Shown: positions 40,151 to 49,941 of the stretch, piece after piece
How positions within the stretch are numbered: the stretch's first letter is position 1
Layout: every line of letters starts with the position of its first letter
Assembly: GCF_018326265.1 (NCBI RefSeq)
Contig: NZ_AP023360.1
Span: forward strand, 7,995,001 to 8,059,000
Reading direction: 5' to 3'
DNA from: Catellatospora sp. IY07-71
GTDB taxonomy: Bacteria > Actinomycetota > Actinomycetes > Mycobacteriales > Micromonosporaceae
Length of the DNA: 64,000 nucleotides
Notes under the pieces: generated by a model
What the model was told of the DNA's origin: nothing
Database searches by the model: none
What the model saw: only the letters and a program-made list of their open reading frames with translations
Made by a program: the position numbers and the translations under genes

Positions 40151-42820
40151 TCAGTGGTCGGCCTCGTTCCAGTCGTGGCCGGCGCCGACCGAGACCTCCA
40201 GCGGCACCGACAGCTCGACCGCGCCGCCCATCTCGCGGCGCACCAGCTCCTCCAGCGCCTGCCGCTCGCCGGTGGCCACCTCGAACACCAGCTCGTCGTG
40301 CACCTGCAGCAGCATCCGGGACGCCATGCCCGCCTCGCGCAGCGCCCGGTCCACGTTCAGCATGGCCAGCTTGATGACGTCGGCGGCCGAGCCCTGGATG
40401 GGGGCGTTGAGGGCCATCCGCTCGGCCATCTCCCGGCGCTGCCGGTTGTCGCTGGTCAGGTCGGGCAGGTAGCGGCGGCGGCCGAGGATCGTCGCGGTGT
40501 AGCCGTCCTTGCGGGCCTGGTCGACGATCTCGCGCAGGTAGTCGCGCACCCCGCCGAAGCGGGCGAAGTAGTCCTCCATCAGGCCCGTCGCCTCCGCGGT
40601 GGAGATACCCAGCTGCTGCGACAGCCCGTACGCCGACAGGCCGTACGCCAGCCCGTACGACATCGCCTTGATCCGGCGGCGGTGCTCGGCGCTGACCTCC
40701 TCGGTGGCGAACACCTTCGACGCGACCGTGGTGTGCAGGTCCTCGCCCGACGCGAAGGCCTCGATCAGGCCCTCGTCGCGCGACAGGTGCGCCATGATGC
40801 GCATCTCGATCTGGCTGTAGTCGGCCGTCAGCAGCGACTCGAAGCCCGGCCCGACCACGAACGCGCGGCGGATGCGCCGGCCCTCCTCGGTGCGGATAGG
40901 CACGTTCTGCAGGTTCGGGTCGGTGCTGGACAGCCGGCCCGTCGCGGCGACCGTCTGGAAGAACGTGGTGTGGATGCGCCCGTCGTCGCTGACCGACTTG
41001 AGCAGGCCGTCCACCGTGGTCTTCAGCTTGGCCACGTCGCGGTGGCGCAGCAGGTGCTCCAGCAGCGGGTGCTGGGTCTGCGCGAACAGCCACTGCAGCG
41101 CGTCGGCGTCGGTGGTGTACCCCGTCTTGATCTTCTTGGTCTTGGGCAGGTTCAGCTCGCCGAACAGGATCTCCTGCAGCTGCTTGGGCGAGCCCAGGTT
41201 GAACTCCCGGCCCACCACCGCGTACGCGGCCTGCGCCGCCGCCTTCACCTCACCGGCGAACTGCGCCTCCAGCTCGGTCAGGTAGTCGGTGTCGGCGGCG
41301 ATGCCGGTGCGCTCCATCGCGGCCAGCACCGGCACCAGCGGCTGCTCCACGTCGGCCAGCAGCCGCTGCCCGTCGCCGCGCGACAGCTCCCCGGCCAGCG
41401 CCTCGACCAGGTCCAGCGTGGCGCGAGCGCGCAGCATCAGCGCCTGCTCGGCGGCGTGGTCCGGGGTGCCGTCGCCGAAGTCCAGCGCCAGCTGGCCGGA
41501 GTCCTCCGGCTTCTCCGCGCGCAGCTCGCGGTGCAGGTAGCGCACGGCCAGGTCGGCCAGGTCGTAGGAGCGCTGGTCGGGACGGGCCAGATACGCCGCC
41601 AGCGCGGTGTCGTGGGTGAGCCCGGCCAGCTGCCAGCCGCGCGCCGCGAACGCCAGCAGCACCGGCTTGGCGTCGTGCAGCACCTTGGGCCGCGACGCGT
41701 CGGCCAGCCAGGCGGCCAGCGCGGCGTCGTCGGCCGCGTCCAGCGCCGCCGGGTCGACCCATACCGCGGCGTGGTCGGCGGCCAGCGCCAGGCCGGTCAG
41801 CGTGCCGGTGCCCCGGCCGAACGTGCCCGCCACGGCGACTCCGACCGGGCCGGTGGCCTGCTCGGACAGCCACGCGGCCAGCGCGCCCGGCTCGGTCAGC
41901 ACGGTGCCGTCGATGTCGAAGCCGGCCTCGACCTCCGGCTCGGCCGTGTCGAGGTACTGGTACAGCCGGTCGCGCAGGACGCGGAACTGCAGCGTGTCGA
42001 ACACCTGGTGCACGGCCTCGCGGTCCCAGGTGGTCCAGTGCGAAGCGGGCACCGCCAGCGGCAGCTCCAGGTCGTCGCGCAGCAGGTTGAGCTGGTGGTT
42101 GCGCATCACCCCGGCCAGGTGCTCGCGCAGGCTCTCCCCGGCCTTGCCCTTGATCTCGTCGACCCGGGCGATGACGCCGTCGAGCCCGTCGTACTGCGTG
42201 ATCCACTTGGCCGCGGTCTTCGGGCCCACGCCGGGCACGCCCGGCAGGTTGTCGCTGCTCTCGCCGACCAGCGCGGCCAGGTCGCGGTAGCGCTCCGGGG
42301 GCACGCCGTACTTCTCCAGCACCGCCGCCGGATCCATCCGGGCCAGGTCGGACACGCCCTTGCGCGGATACAGCACCGTCACGTCGTCGGTGACCAGCTG
42401 CAGCGCGTCCCGGTCACCGGTGCAGATCAGCACCTTCATGCCGGCCTCGCGCCCCTGCCGGGCCAGCGTCGCGATCAGGTCGTCGGCCTCGTATCCCGCC
42501 AGCTGCACATGAGAGATGCGCAACGCGTCCAGCACCTCCTGGACCAGGCTCACCTGCCCCTTGAAGTCGCTGGGCGTCTCCGACCGGCCCGCCTTGTACT
42601 CGGCGTACTGCTCGGTCCGGAACGACTGCCGCGACACGTCGAACGCGACCGCGACATGCGTCGGCCGCTCATCCCGCAGCACGTTGATCAGCATCGACGT
42701 GAACCCGTACACCGCATTGGTGGGCTGCCCCGTCGAGGTATTGAAGTTCTCCACCGGCAGCGCGAAGAACGCCCGATAAGCCAGCGAGTGCCCATCAAGC
42801 AGCAGCAGCGTCTCAGTCAC
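40151..42820 (-). CDS. polA: DNA polymerase I
   Basis: The 889-residue repair and replication polymerase has an N-terminal 5' nuclease domain (about 1-300, LLLDGHSLAYRAFFA; GYEADDLIATLA; GVPGVGPKTAAKW), a degenerate 3'-5' exonuclease-like middle, and the C-terminal family A polymerase with motif A (TADYSQIEMRIMAH), motif B (RRIKAMSYGLAYG) and motif C (LLQVHDELVFEV). The proofreading acidic residues are not evident, as is usual in actinobacterial PolA. GTG at 42820 has a -10 TAAGCT 6 bp upstream. Confidence 0.97.
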   Translation of the reverse strand: MTETLLLLDGHSLAYRAFFALPVENFNTSTGQPTNAVYGFTSMLINVLRDERPTHVAVAFDVSRQSFRTEQYAEYKAGRSETPSDFKGQVSLVQEVLDALRISHVQLAGYEADDLIATLARQGREAGMKVLICTGDRDALQLVTDDVTVLYPRKGVSDLARMDPAAVLEKYGVPPERYRDLAALVGESSDNLPGVPGVGPKTAAKWITQYDGLDGVIARVDEIKGKAGESLREHLAGVMRNHQLNLLRDDLELPLAVPASHWTTWDREAVHQVFDTLQFRVLRDRLYQYLDTAEPEVEAGFDIDGTVLTEPGALAAWLSEQATGPVGVAVAGTFGRGTGTLTGLALAADHAAVWVDPAALDAADDAALAAWLADASRPKVLHDAKPVLLAFAARGWQLAGLTHDTALAAYLARPDQRSYDLADLAVRYLHRELRAEKPEDSGQLALDFGDGTPDHAAEQALMLRARATLDLVEALAGELSRGDGQRLLADVEQPLVPVLAAMERTGIAADTDYLTELEAQFAGEVKAAAQAAYAVVGREFNLGSPKQLQEILFGELNLPKTKKIKTGYTTDADALQWLFAQTQHPLLEHLLRHRDVAKLKTTVDGLLKSVSDDGRIHTTFFQTVAATGRLSSTDPNLQNVPIRTEEGRRIRRAFVVGPGFESLLTADYSQIEMRIMAHLSRDEGLIEAFASGEDLHTTVASKVFATEEVSAEHRRRIKAMSYGLAYGLSAYGLSQQLGISTAEATGLMEDYFARFGGVRDYLREIVDQARKDGYTATILGRRRYLPDLTSDNRQRREMAERMALNAPIQGSAADVIKLAMLNVDRALREAGMASRMLLQVHDELVFEVATGERQALEELVRREMGGAVELSVPLEVSVGAGHDWNEADH

Positions 42821-42826
42821 CCGACG

Positions 42827-42832
42827 AGCTTA
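42827..42832 (-). promoter_or_regulatory. -10 element of polA, leaderless type
   Basis: TAAGCT on the minus strand ends 6 bp before the polA GTG. Confidence 0.45.
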
Positions 42833-42880
42833 TGCCCTACCCCCGACGCCCTCCCCCACGCACCGCCCCGCGCCCCTTTC

Positions 42881-42943
42881 GGGGTTGATCATGAACTTAT
42901 GGGCGTGCTCGACGGCGTGTCCCTACCCCGGCGCCGTGATCAC
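42881..42943. repeat. Palindromic repeat family C, left half-element
   Basis: About 63 bp identical in layout to the left arm of the full copy (gttgatcatgaacttatgg through gccgtgatca). Its matching right arm is not adjacent but 447 bp away at 43390-43452, beyond the PPOX gene. Confidence 0.85.
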
Positions 42944-42974
42944 CGGCCTGCGTGGGGCGCGCACGGCGCCGCGG

Positions 42975-43358
42975 TCAGGCGGCCGGGTCGGTGATGCGGA
43001 CGCCGATGGTGCCGTCGAGGCCGCGGCGGATGCGGCTGCCCCAGAGGGTGAGGCGGCCGAGGAGGCCGTACTTCTTGATGAGCAGGTGGCGGACTGCGGC
43101 GGTCTCGTCTGGGCCGAGGAGCCTGGCGCGGGCGGGGATGGTGGGGCCGGTGACCTTGCCGCGCACGTCGCAGTCGCTGATGGTGACCTTGCTGCTGCGG
43201 CGCAGGCGCTTGACCTTGCCGCTGTCGGTCACCGTCCACACGTAGATGTCGGCGCCGTCGCGGACCGCCCACACCGGGGTCGGCACGGCCCGCCCGTCCT
43301 TGCGGAACGTGGTGACCAGCAGATAGTTGCCGAATTCGAGATCCGCGACGGTAGGCAT
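42975..43358 (-). CDS. PPOX-class (F420-dependent type) oxidoreductase
   Basis: The 127-residue split beta-barrel protein of the pyridoxamine 5'-phosphate oxidase-like group contains NYLLVTTFRKDGRAVPTPVWAV, IYVWTVTDSGKVKRLRRSSKVTISDCD and RGKVTGPTIPARARLL (at about 9-30, 35-61 and 61-76). These patterns match actinobacterial F420-binding PPOX enzymes, for which nitroaromatic or biliverdin reduction is known in some cases. ATG at 43358 has TAGGGT 6 bp upstream. The gene lies precisely between two inverted half-copies of repeat family C. Confidence 0.85.
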   Translation of the reverse strand: MPTVADLEFGNYLLVTTFRKDGRAVPTPVWAVRDGADIYVWTVTDSGKVKRLRRSSKVTISDCDVRGKVTGPTIPARARLLGPDETAAVRHLLIKKYGLLGRLTLWGSRIRRGLDGTIGVRITDPAA

Positions 43359-43364
43359 GCGCTC

Positions 43365-43370
43365 ACCCTA
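43365..43370 (-). promoter_or_regulatory. -10 element of PPOX gene, leaderless type
   Basis: TAGGGT on the minus strand ends 6 bp before the ATG, so the gene carries its own promoter inside the bracketed segment. Confidence 0.5.
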
Positions 43371-43389
43371 ACGGCCCGGCCGCCCGCCG

Positions 43390-43452
43390 TCGATCACGGT
43401 GCCGGGGTAGGGACACGCCGCCGAACACGTCCATAAGTTCATGATCAACCCC
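43390..43452. repeat. Palindromic repeat family C, right half-element
   Basis: It begins tcgatcacggtgccggggta and ends ccataagttcatgatcaacccc, complementary to the left half at 42881. Together they form 63-bp inverted repeats around the PPOX gene. Confidence 0.85.
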
Positions 43453-43465
43453 GGCAGGGCGCGGG

Positions 43466-44235
<770 letters not shown>

Positions 44236-44239
<4 letters not shown>

Positions 44240-45213
44240 GGCAGTTCCGGCTTTCCTCCGTGCTCGGCGGCGAGGCCTTCGAGCTTCAGCTTGGCCGCGC
44301 CGCTGCGGCCGTAGCCGCGGGCGAACCGGCGCTCCAGGAAGTACTGCCCCACCAGCAGGATGCTGACCAGGAACAGGTACCAGAGGATCGCGGCGACGTA
44401 CATCGGGAAGATCTGGAAGGTGCGCTTGCCGATCGCGTCGAGCTGGAAGAACAGCTCGGCGGTGACCGGTACGGCGATCAGCAGCGAGGTGTCCTTGAGC
44501 ATCGCGATGGTCTCGTTGCCGGTGGGCGGGATGATCACGCGCATGGCCTGCGGCAGGACGACCCGCCGCAGCGCCTTGCCGCGGCTCATGCCCAGCGCCG
44601 TGGCGGCCTCCTCCTGGCCGGGGTCGACCGACAGCATGCCGGCCCGCACGATCTCGGCCATGTACGCGGCCTCCGACAGCGCCAGGCCGAGCACGCCGAC
44701 CGCGAACCCGCTGAGGATGTCCCGCGTGGTGAAGCCGAGGAAGCGCCAGTTCGCGTCCTCGACCCCGAACAGCCTGCCGATGTACACGTCGAACGGCACG
44801 CCGATCTCCAGGCGCGGCCACAGCAGCCCCAGGTTGCCCATGACGGTCAGCAGGACCAGGCGCGGCACGGCCCGGAAGAACCAGGTGTACACCCACGACG
44901 CGCCGCGCAGGATCGGGTTCTCCGACAGCCGGCACACCGCCACCACGATGCCCAGCAGCACACCGATGATCATGGCCAGCACCGTGATGCTGACGGTGCC
45001 CCACAAGCCCTTGATGACCGGCGGCCGGAACATGTTCTCGAACATGAACGGCCAGTTGAAGGCCTTGTTCGTGAAGAGCATGTGCACGAACATCGCGGCG
45101 AGCACCGCGATCACCGCGATCGCGACCCACCGTCCCGGGTGCCGGACCGGGATGGCCTTGATCGGGTCGGCCTGCCGCGGCTCCGGCGTGGCCGAGGGCG
45201 TCGGCTCGGACAT
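44236..45213 (-). CDS. Polar amino acid ABC transporter permease
   Basis: The 325-residue permease of the HisMQ/GlnP type has an N-terminal helix (about 29-50), then the [13 protein letters not shown] block beginning the BPD domain, and the EAA loop [50 protein letters not shown] (about 185-235). A single permease gene suggests a homodimer. The start is only 3 bp downstream of the binding-protein stop. Confidence 0.92.
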
Positions 45214-45216
45214 GGC

Positions 45217-46107
45217 CTACGGGTTGATCTGCGAGCTGGGCACGGCGCCGGCCTGCACGCCCCACTGTTCGAGGATCTTCGCGTAGGTGCCGTTCTGGAT
45301 CAGCTCGTTGACCGCCGCCTGCAGCGCCTGGGCGAGCTGGGCCTGGTCGTTGTTCACCACGTAGCCGTAGGGCGCGGCGTCGTACACGTCGCCGATGACC
45401 TCCAGCTGGCCGTTGGACTGCTTGACCGCGTACGCGGTGATGGGCGAGTCGGCGAGCATCGCGTCGTCCTTGCCGGTGACCACGGAGTTGGCCACCTGGT
45501 CCTGGCCCGGGTACGGGCTGACGACCACGGCGGGCTTGCCCGCCGCGACGCACGCCTCGGAGCGCTTGGCGATGTCCTCGGCCTGGACGGTGTCGCGCTG
45601 CACGGCGATGCGCTTGCCGCACGGGTTGTTCGGGTCGATCCCGGCCGGGTTGCCGGCCTTGACGGCCCACTGCGTGCCCGCGTTGAAGTAGGTCACCATC
45701 TGGGACTGCTTCTTGCGCTCGGGGTTGACCGTGAACGAGGAGACGCCGACCTCGTACTTGCCCGACTGCACGCCCGGGATGATGTCGCCGAACGTGGCGG
45801 GCTGCACCTCGACCTGCAGCCCGAGCGTCTGCGCCACGGCCTTGAACAGGTCGATGTCGAAGCCGATCACGGTGCTGCCGTCCTCGGCGAGGAACTCGTT
45901 CGGGGCGTAGGTCGCGTCCGTGCCGACCAGGATCTTGCCGTCTGACTTGATCGCGTCCGGGACCATCGCCGCCAGGGTCGGGTTGACCGAGACGGACGGG
46001 GCGGCGCCGGTCGGGGTGCCCGACGGCTCGCCACCGCCGCCGCAGCCGCCGGCGGCCAGCGCGAGAGCGATCGCTCCGACCGGAATCAGTCTCTTGAGCA
46101 CATCCAT
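45217..46107 (-). CDS. Polar amino acid ABC transporter binding lipoprotein
   Basis: The 296-residue lipoprotein has a signal with lipobox A-G-G-C (Cys about 22) and an SBP family 3 domain: [35 protein letters not shown] and [24 protein letters not shown] (from about 60). Substrate specificity (Gln, Glu, Cys or Arg) cannot be fixed. ATG at 46107 abuts AAAGGGG; GTG at 46101 would give better ribosome spacing. A 37-bp palindrome ends 3 bp before the ATG. Confidence 0.92.
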   Translation of the reverse strand: MDVLKRLIPVGAIALALAAGGCGGGGEPSGTPTGAAPSVSVNPTLAAMVPDAIKSDGKILVGTDATYAPNEFLAEDGSTVIGFDIDLFKAVAQTLGLQVEVQPATFGDIIPGVQSGKYEVGVSSFTVNPERKKQSQMVTYFNAGTQWAVKAGNPAGIDPNNPCGKRIAVQRDTVQAEDIAKRSEACVAAGKPAVVVSPYPGQDQVANSVVTGKDDAMLADSPITAYAVKQSNGQLEVIGDVYDAAPYGYVVNNDQAQLAQALQAAVNELIQNGTYAKILEQWGVQAGAVPSSQINP

Positions 46108-46110
46108 CCC

Positions 46111-46147
46111 CTTTGCGTACCGTGTGATGATTCACGGTAACGCAAAG
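46111..46147. promoter_or_regulatory. Palindrome overlapping the binding-protein ribosome site
   Basis: CTTTGCGTACCGTG and CACGGTaACGCAAAG flank an 8-base loop. On the minus strand the right arm ends in the AAAGGGG ribosome site of the ABC binding protein. It could be an operator or an RNA hairpin masking that site. Confidence 0.6.
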
Positions 46148-46191
46148 TGAGTTCAGGGCAGGTCGGTTCGGCCCATGAGCGCCCACAGCGC

Positions 46192-46237
46192 GGCGGCCCG
46201 CCGCCCGGCTCCCAGAGAGCCGTGGCGACGGGCCGCC
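46192..46237 (-). terminator. Hairpin downstream of the liv operon
   Basis: GGCGGCCCG (46192-46200) pairs with CGGGCCGCC (46229-46237) just after the livF stop, with a further inner stem (ggctc/gagcc). Confidence 0.6.
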
Positions 46238-46251
46238 GTCGTCCTCGCGGA

Positions 46252-46962
46252 TCAGGCCACGCCGAGGTAGGCCGCCTTCACGGCCGGGTCGTGCAGCAGG
46301 TCGGCGCCCGAACCCTCCTTGACGATGTTGCCCGTCTCCAGCACGTACGCCCGGTGCGCCCGCGACAGCGCCTGCTGGGCGTTCTGCTCCACCACCAGCA
46401 CCGTGGTGCCCTGCTGGTTGATCTCCGTGATGATGTTGAAGATCTGCTGGATCAGCATCGGCGCCAGGCCCATCGACGGCTCGTCGAGCAGCAGCAGCTT
46501 CGGCCGGCCCATCAGCGCCCGGCCCACGGCCAGCATCTGCTGCTCGCCGCCGGACAGGGTGCCGCCCGCCTGCTTGATGCGCTCCTTCAGCCGCGGGAAC
46601 AGGGTGAACACCCGCTCCATGTCCTCGGCGATCCCGGCGGCGTCGCGGCGCATGTACGCGCCCATCTCCAGGTTCTCCTTCACCGTCATACCGGGGAACA
46701 CGCCCCGGCCCTCCGGTGACTGGCAGATGCCCTTGACCACCCGCAGGTCCGCGCGGACCTTGCTGATGTCCTCGCCCTGGAAGCGGATCGCGCCCGACGA
46801 GATGGCCCGCAGGCCGGAGATGGCCCGCATCGTCGTCGACTTGCCGGCGCCGTTCGCGCCGATCAGCGCGACGACCTCGCCTTCGTTGACGTGGATGCTG
46901 ATGCCGTGCAGCGCCTTGATCCGCCCGTAGTGCAGCGTGACATTGTCGATCTCAAGCAGCAT
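46252..46962 (-). CDS. livF: Branched-chain amino acid ABC transporter ATPase LivF
   Basis: The 236-residue ATPase has Walker [10 protein letters not shown], signature [16 protein letters not shown] and [13 protein letters not shown], all typical of LivF. It ends the livJHMGF cluster and its start overlaps livG by 11 bp. Confidence 0.94.
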   Translation of the reverse strand: MLLEIDNVTLHYGRIKALHGISIHVNEGEVVALIGANGAGKSTTMRAISGLRAISSGAIRFQGEDISKVRADLRVVKGICQSPEGRGVFPGMTVKENLEMGAYMRRDAAGIAEDMERVFTLFPRLKERIKQAGGTLSGGEQQMLAVGRALMGRPKLLLLDEPSMGLAPMLIQQIFNIITEINQQGTTVLVVEQNAQQALSRAHRAYVLETGNIVKEGSGADLLHDPAVKAAYLGVA

Positions 46963-47731
46963 CGGGGACTCCCAGGTACGCGGCGACCACCTTCGGGTTG
47001 TCCCGGACCTCGGCCGGGGTGCCCTCGGCGATCTTCTTGCCGAACTCGAGCACGACGATCCGGTCCGTCACGCCCATGACCAGCCGCATGTCGTGCTCGA
47101 TGAGCAGCACGGTCACGCCCGAGTCACGGATCTTGCGGATCAGCTCGAGCAGCGCCACCTTCTCCGCCGGGTTGAAGCCGGCGGCCGGCTCGTCCAGGCA
47201 GAGCAGGGTCGGGTCGGTGGCCAGCGCCCGCGCGATCTCCAGGCGGCGCTGGTCGCCGTAGGGCAGGTTGCGGGCCAGCTCGTGCGTGCGGCCCTTGATG
47301 CCCACGAACTCCAGCAGCTCCTCGGCACGCTTGATGCCGCGGCGCTCCTCCTGCCAGAAGCGCGGCAGGCGCAGCATCGCGCTGGGCACGCTGCCGCGGT
47401 TGTGCGCGTCAGCGCCCACCTGCACGTTCTCCAGCGCCGTCATCTCCGGGAAGAGACGGATGTTCTGGAAGGTGCGGGCGATGCCCATCTTCGTGATCTT
47501 GTGGCGCTTCTTGCCGCTGATCCGCTGCCCCCGGAACCGGATGGCGCCGTCGGTCGGCAGGTAGACGCCGGTCATGGCGTTGAAGCAGGTGGTCTTGCCG
47601 GCCCCGTTCGGGCCGATCAGGCCGAGGATCTCGCCCTCGTAGAGGGTGAAGTCCACCTTGTCCAGCGCCACCACGCCGCCGAAGCGGAGCGTGACGTTGT
47701 CGACCTCCAGGAGAGGCTTGCGCTCACTCAC
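46952..47731 (-). CDS. livG: Branched-chain amino acid ABC transporter ATPase LivG
   Basis: The 259-residue ATPase has Walker A GPNGAGKTT, a LivG-type GIARTFQNIRLFPEMTALENV segment (about 90-111), LPYGDQRRLEIARALA and LLCLDEPAAGFNP. Its start overlaps the livM stop by 8 bp, and it forms the second ATPase of the importer with LivF. Confidence 0.94.
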   Translation of the reverse strand: MSERKPLLEVDNVTLRFGGVVALDKVDFTLYEGEILGLIGPNGAGKTTCFNAMTGVYLPTDGAIRFRGQRISGKKRHKITKMGIARTFQNIRLFPEMTALENVQVGADAHNRGSVPSAMLRLPRFWQEERRGIKRAEELLEFVGIKGRTHELARNLPYGDQRRLEIARALATDPTLLCLDEPAAGFNPAEKVALLELIRKIRDSGVTVLLIEHDMRLVMGVTDRIVVLEFGKKIAEGTPAEVRDNPKVVAAYLGVPDAA

Positions 47732-48875
47732 CGACGGCCACCTCCTTCTGACGGTCCTTGATCTCGGCTTCCCGGCGGCGGTTGGGCCAGATGCCCTGCG
47801 GCCGGAAGATCATCATGACGATGAGCACGAGACCGAAGATCAGGTACCGGTACTCCGTGGTGTTGATGTCCAGGCCGAGGAAGCCGCCGAGCCCGCGCAG
47901 CCACTCCGGCACGTACGCGACGAGGAAGCCGCCCAGGATCGCGCCCGGGATGCTGCCCGCGCCACCAAGGATGACCGCGGCCAGCACCAGGATGGAGTTC
48001 TCCAGGCTGAACGTCGTCGAGTTCATGAAGTTGACCTTGCTGGCCCACAGCGCGCCCGACAGGCCGCCGATGGTGGCGCCGATCGCGAACGCCCACAGCT
48101 TGAACTTGAACGTCGGCACGCCCATCAGCTCGGCCGCGTCCTCATCCTCACGGATCGAGACCCAGGCCCGGCCCACCCGGCTGCGCGCCAGGTTCCGCAC
48201 CCCGAACACCACCAGGACGATGACCGTGAGCACCAGCCAGTAGTACGGCTTCGGGTCGACGAAGCCGAAGATCGGCTCGCCGCCGATCTCGCCCGGCGGG
48301 TGCGGAATGGCCGAGATGCCCCGGTCGCCGCCGAGCACCCACTCCGACTGCACCGCGATGACGCGGATCATCTCGGCGAAGCCCAGCGTCACGATGGCCA
48401 GGTAGTCCCCGCGCAGCCGCAGCGTCGGCCAGCCCAGCAGCACACCGGTCAGCGCCGTCACCACGATGGCCATCGGCAGCGCCGCCAGCCACGGCCACGG
48501 GCTCTCCAGCCAGTGGTAGTCCGTGATCAGCTTGCTGGCCGGCGAGGTCAGCAGCGCCATGGTGTACGCGCCGACCGCGAAGAAGCCGAAGTAGCCCAGG
48601 TCCAGCAGGCCCGCGAAACCGACGACCACGTTGAGGCCGATCGCCAGCAACACGAAGATCGCGGCGTCGAAGAGCACGGTGCCGAAGTCGGAGCTGAACG
48701 TCACCAGCGGGTTGTAGAAGCCCGGCGGGTCGGCGAACCAGCCCAGCGGCATCAGGTAGAACAGCGCCACGAGCGCGGTGATCGCGGCCCAGCGCCCAGG
48801 CTTGGACATCGCGTTCAGCTTGCCGGTGAAGCCCTTGGGCTCCGGCGCGCCGTTCTTGATCTGCACGTCGGTCAT
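47724..48875 (-). CDS. livM: Branched-chain amino acid ABC transporter permease LivM
   Basis: The 383-residue permease has about ten helices. Conserved segments include AIGLNVVVGFAGLLDLGYFGFFAVGAYT (about 95-122), the RLRGDYLAIVTLGFAEMIR loop (about 175-193) and RAWVSIREDEDAAELMGVP, which is the cytoplasmic coupling region. ATG at 48875 overlaps the livH stop by 4 bp. Confidence 0.94.
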   Translation of the reverse strand: MTDVQIKNGAPEPKGFTGKLNAMSKPGRWAAITALVALFYLMPLGWFADPPGFYNPLVTFSSDFGTVLFDAAIFVLLAIGLNVVVGFAGLLDLGYFGFFAVGAYTMALLTSPASKLITDYHWLESPWPWLAALPMAIVVTALTGVLLGWPTLRLRGDYLAIVTLGFAEMIRVIAVQSEWVLGGDRGISAIPHPPGEIGGEPIFGFVDPKPYYWLVLTVIVLVVFGVRNLARSRVGRAWVSIREDEDAAELMGVPTFKFKLWAFAIGATIGGLSGALWASKVNFMNSTTFSLENSILVLAAVILGGAGSIPGAILGGFLVAYVPEWLRGLGGFLGLDINTTEYRYLIFGLVLIVMMIFRPQGIWPNRRREAEIKDRQKEVAVGE

Positions 48876-49825
48876 GCGCGGGCCCTCCCCAGCGACTCAC
48901 CCAGGATGCCGGTGGGACGGAACATCAGCACCGCGATCAGCACCACGAAGGCGACCAGGTCGCGGAACTGGGTGCCGACGAGCGCCGACGCGTAGTTCTC
49001 CACCAGGCCCAGCAGCAGGCCGCCGAGCACGGCGCCGCGCAGGTTGCCGATACCGCCGAGCACCGCGGCGGTGAAGGCCTTCAGGCCGAACAGGAAGCCC
49101 AGGTTGAACTTCGTGAAGCCGTACTTGAGGTTGGCGAACACCGCGGCCACACCGGCCATCACACCACCGATGAGGAACACCAGGCCGATGACGCGGCCCT
49201 TGTTCACACCCATCAGGGCGGCGCTGTCCGGGTCCTGCGCGACGGCACGCACACCCCGGCCGAGCCGGGTGTTGTTGATGAACCAGTCCAGCCCGACCAG
49301 CATCACCAGGGCACCCACGACGATCACGATCTGCACCGGGGTGATCTCCGCGCCCAGGATCGTGAACAGCGGCTTGTTCGACACCAGTTCCGGCATGTTG
49401 CCGTACGGCGCGCGGTCGGTCGCGATGCCGATGATCTCCATGATCACGAACGAGGCGCCGATGGCGCTGATCAGGAAGGCCAGCGGCGGCGCGTTGCGTT
49501 TACGCAGCGGCCGGTAGGCGGTCAGCTCGACCGCGACCGCCGTCGCCGACGACACCGCGACCGCGGCCAGCAGGCCCGCGATCAGCACGCCCGCGCTGAT
49601 CAGAACGCCGGAGGGGGACAGGTTCTGGTTGAACCCGAGCGCGTTCCAGGTCCACATGGCGGCGAAGGTGCCGACCATGAAGACCTCGGAGTGTGCGAAG
49701 TTGATGAGGCGCAGTACGCCGTAGACGAGGGTGTAGCCGAGAGCGACGAGTGCGTAGATGGCGCCCTGGGTCAGCCCCGTTGTGGTGAGCTCCGGAAAAT
49801 TCCGGAACAGCTCGGAGAAATCCAC
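48872..49825 (-). CDS. livH: Branched-chain amino acid ABC transporter permease LivH
   Basis: The 317-residue permease starts with TGLTQGAIYALVALGYTLVYGVLRLINFAHSE (about 14-45), the hallmark of LivH, and contains the coupling segment RLGRGVRAVAQDPDSAALMGVN (about 200-221). The start is GTG at 49825 with AGGAG upstream; the 19 extra codons of the longer frame are leader. It lies 117 bp downstream of livJ. Confidence 0.94.
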   Translation of the reverse strand: MDFSELFRNFPELTTTGLTQGAIYALVALGYTLVYGVLRLINFAHSEVFMVGTFAAMWTWNALGFNQNLSPSGVLISAGVLIAGLLAAVAVSSATAVAVELTAYRPLRKRNAPPLAFLISAIGASFVIMEIIGIATDRAPYGNMPELVSNKPLFTILGAEITPVQIVIVVGALVMLVGLDWFINNTRLGRGVRAVAQDPDSAALMGVNKGRVIGLVFLIGGVMAGVAAVFANLKYGFTKFNLGFLFGLKAFTAAVLGGIGNLRGAVLGGLLLGLVENYASALVGTQFRDLVAFVVLIAVLMFRPTGILGESLGRARA

Positions 49826-49941
49826 GTGGTGCTCCTGATATGAGGGCCGAAGGGGTCGTGGCCGGGACTGTGAAACCAGCACCCGGCCACGACGATCAGA
49901 CTTCCGTAGGCATTACCAACCGGTCAGCCGACCGGAGCGGG

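Noticed and set aside
40124-42994. 956-codon open frame opposite polA
   Set aside because: Antisense shadow of a complete PolA with conserved polymerase motifs.
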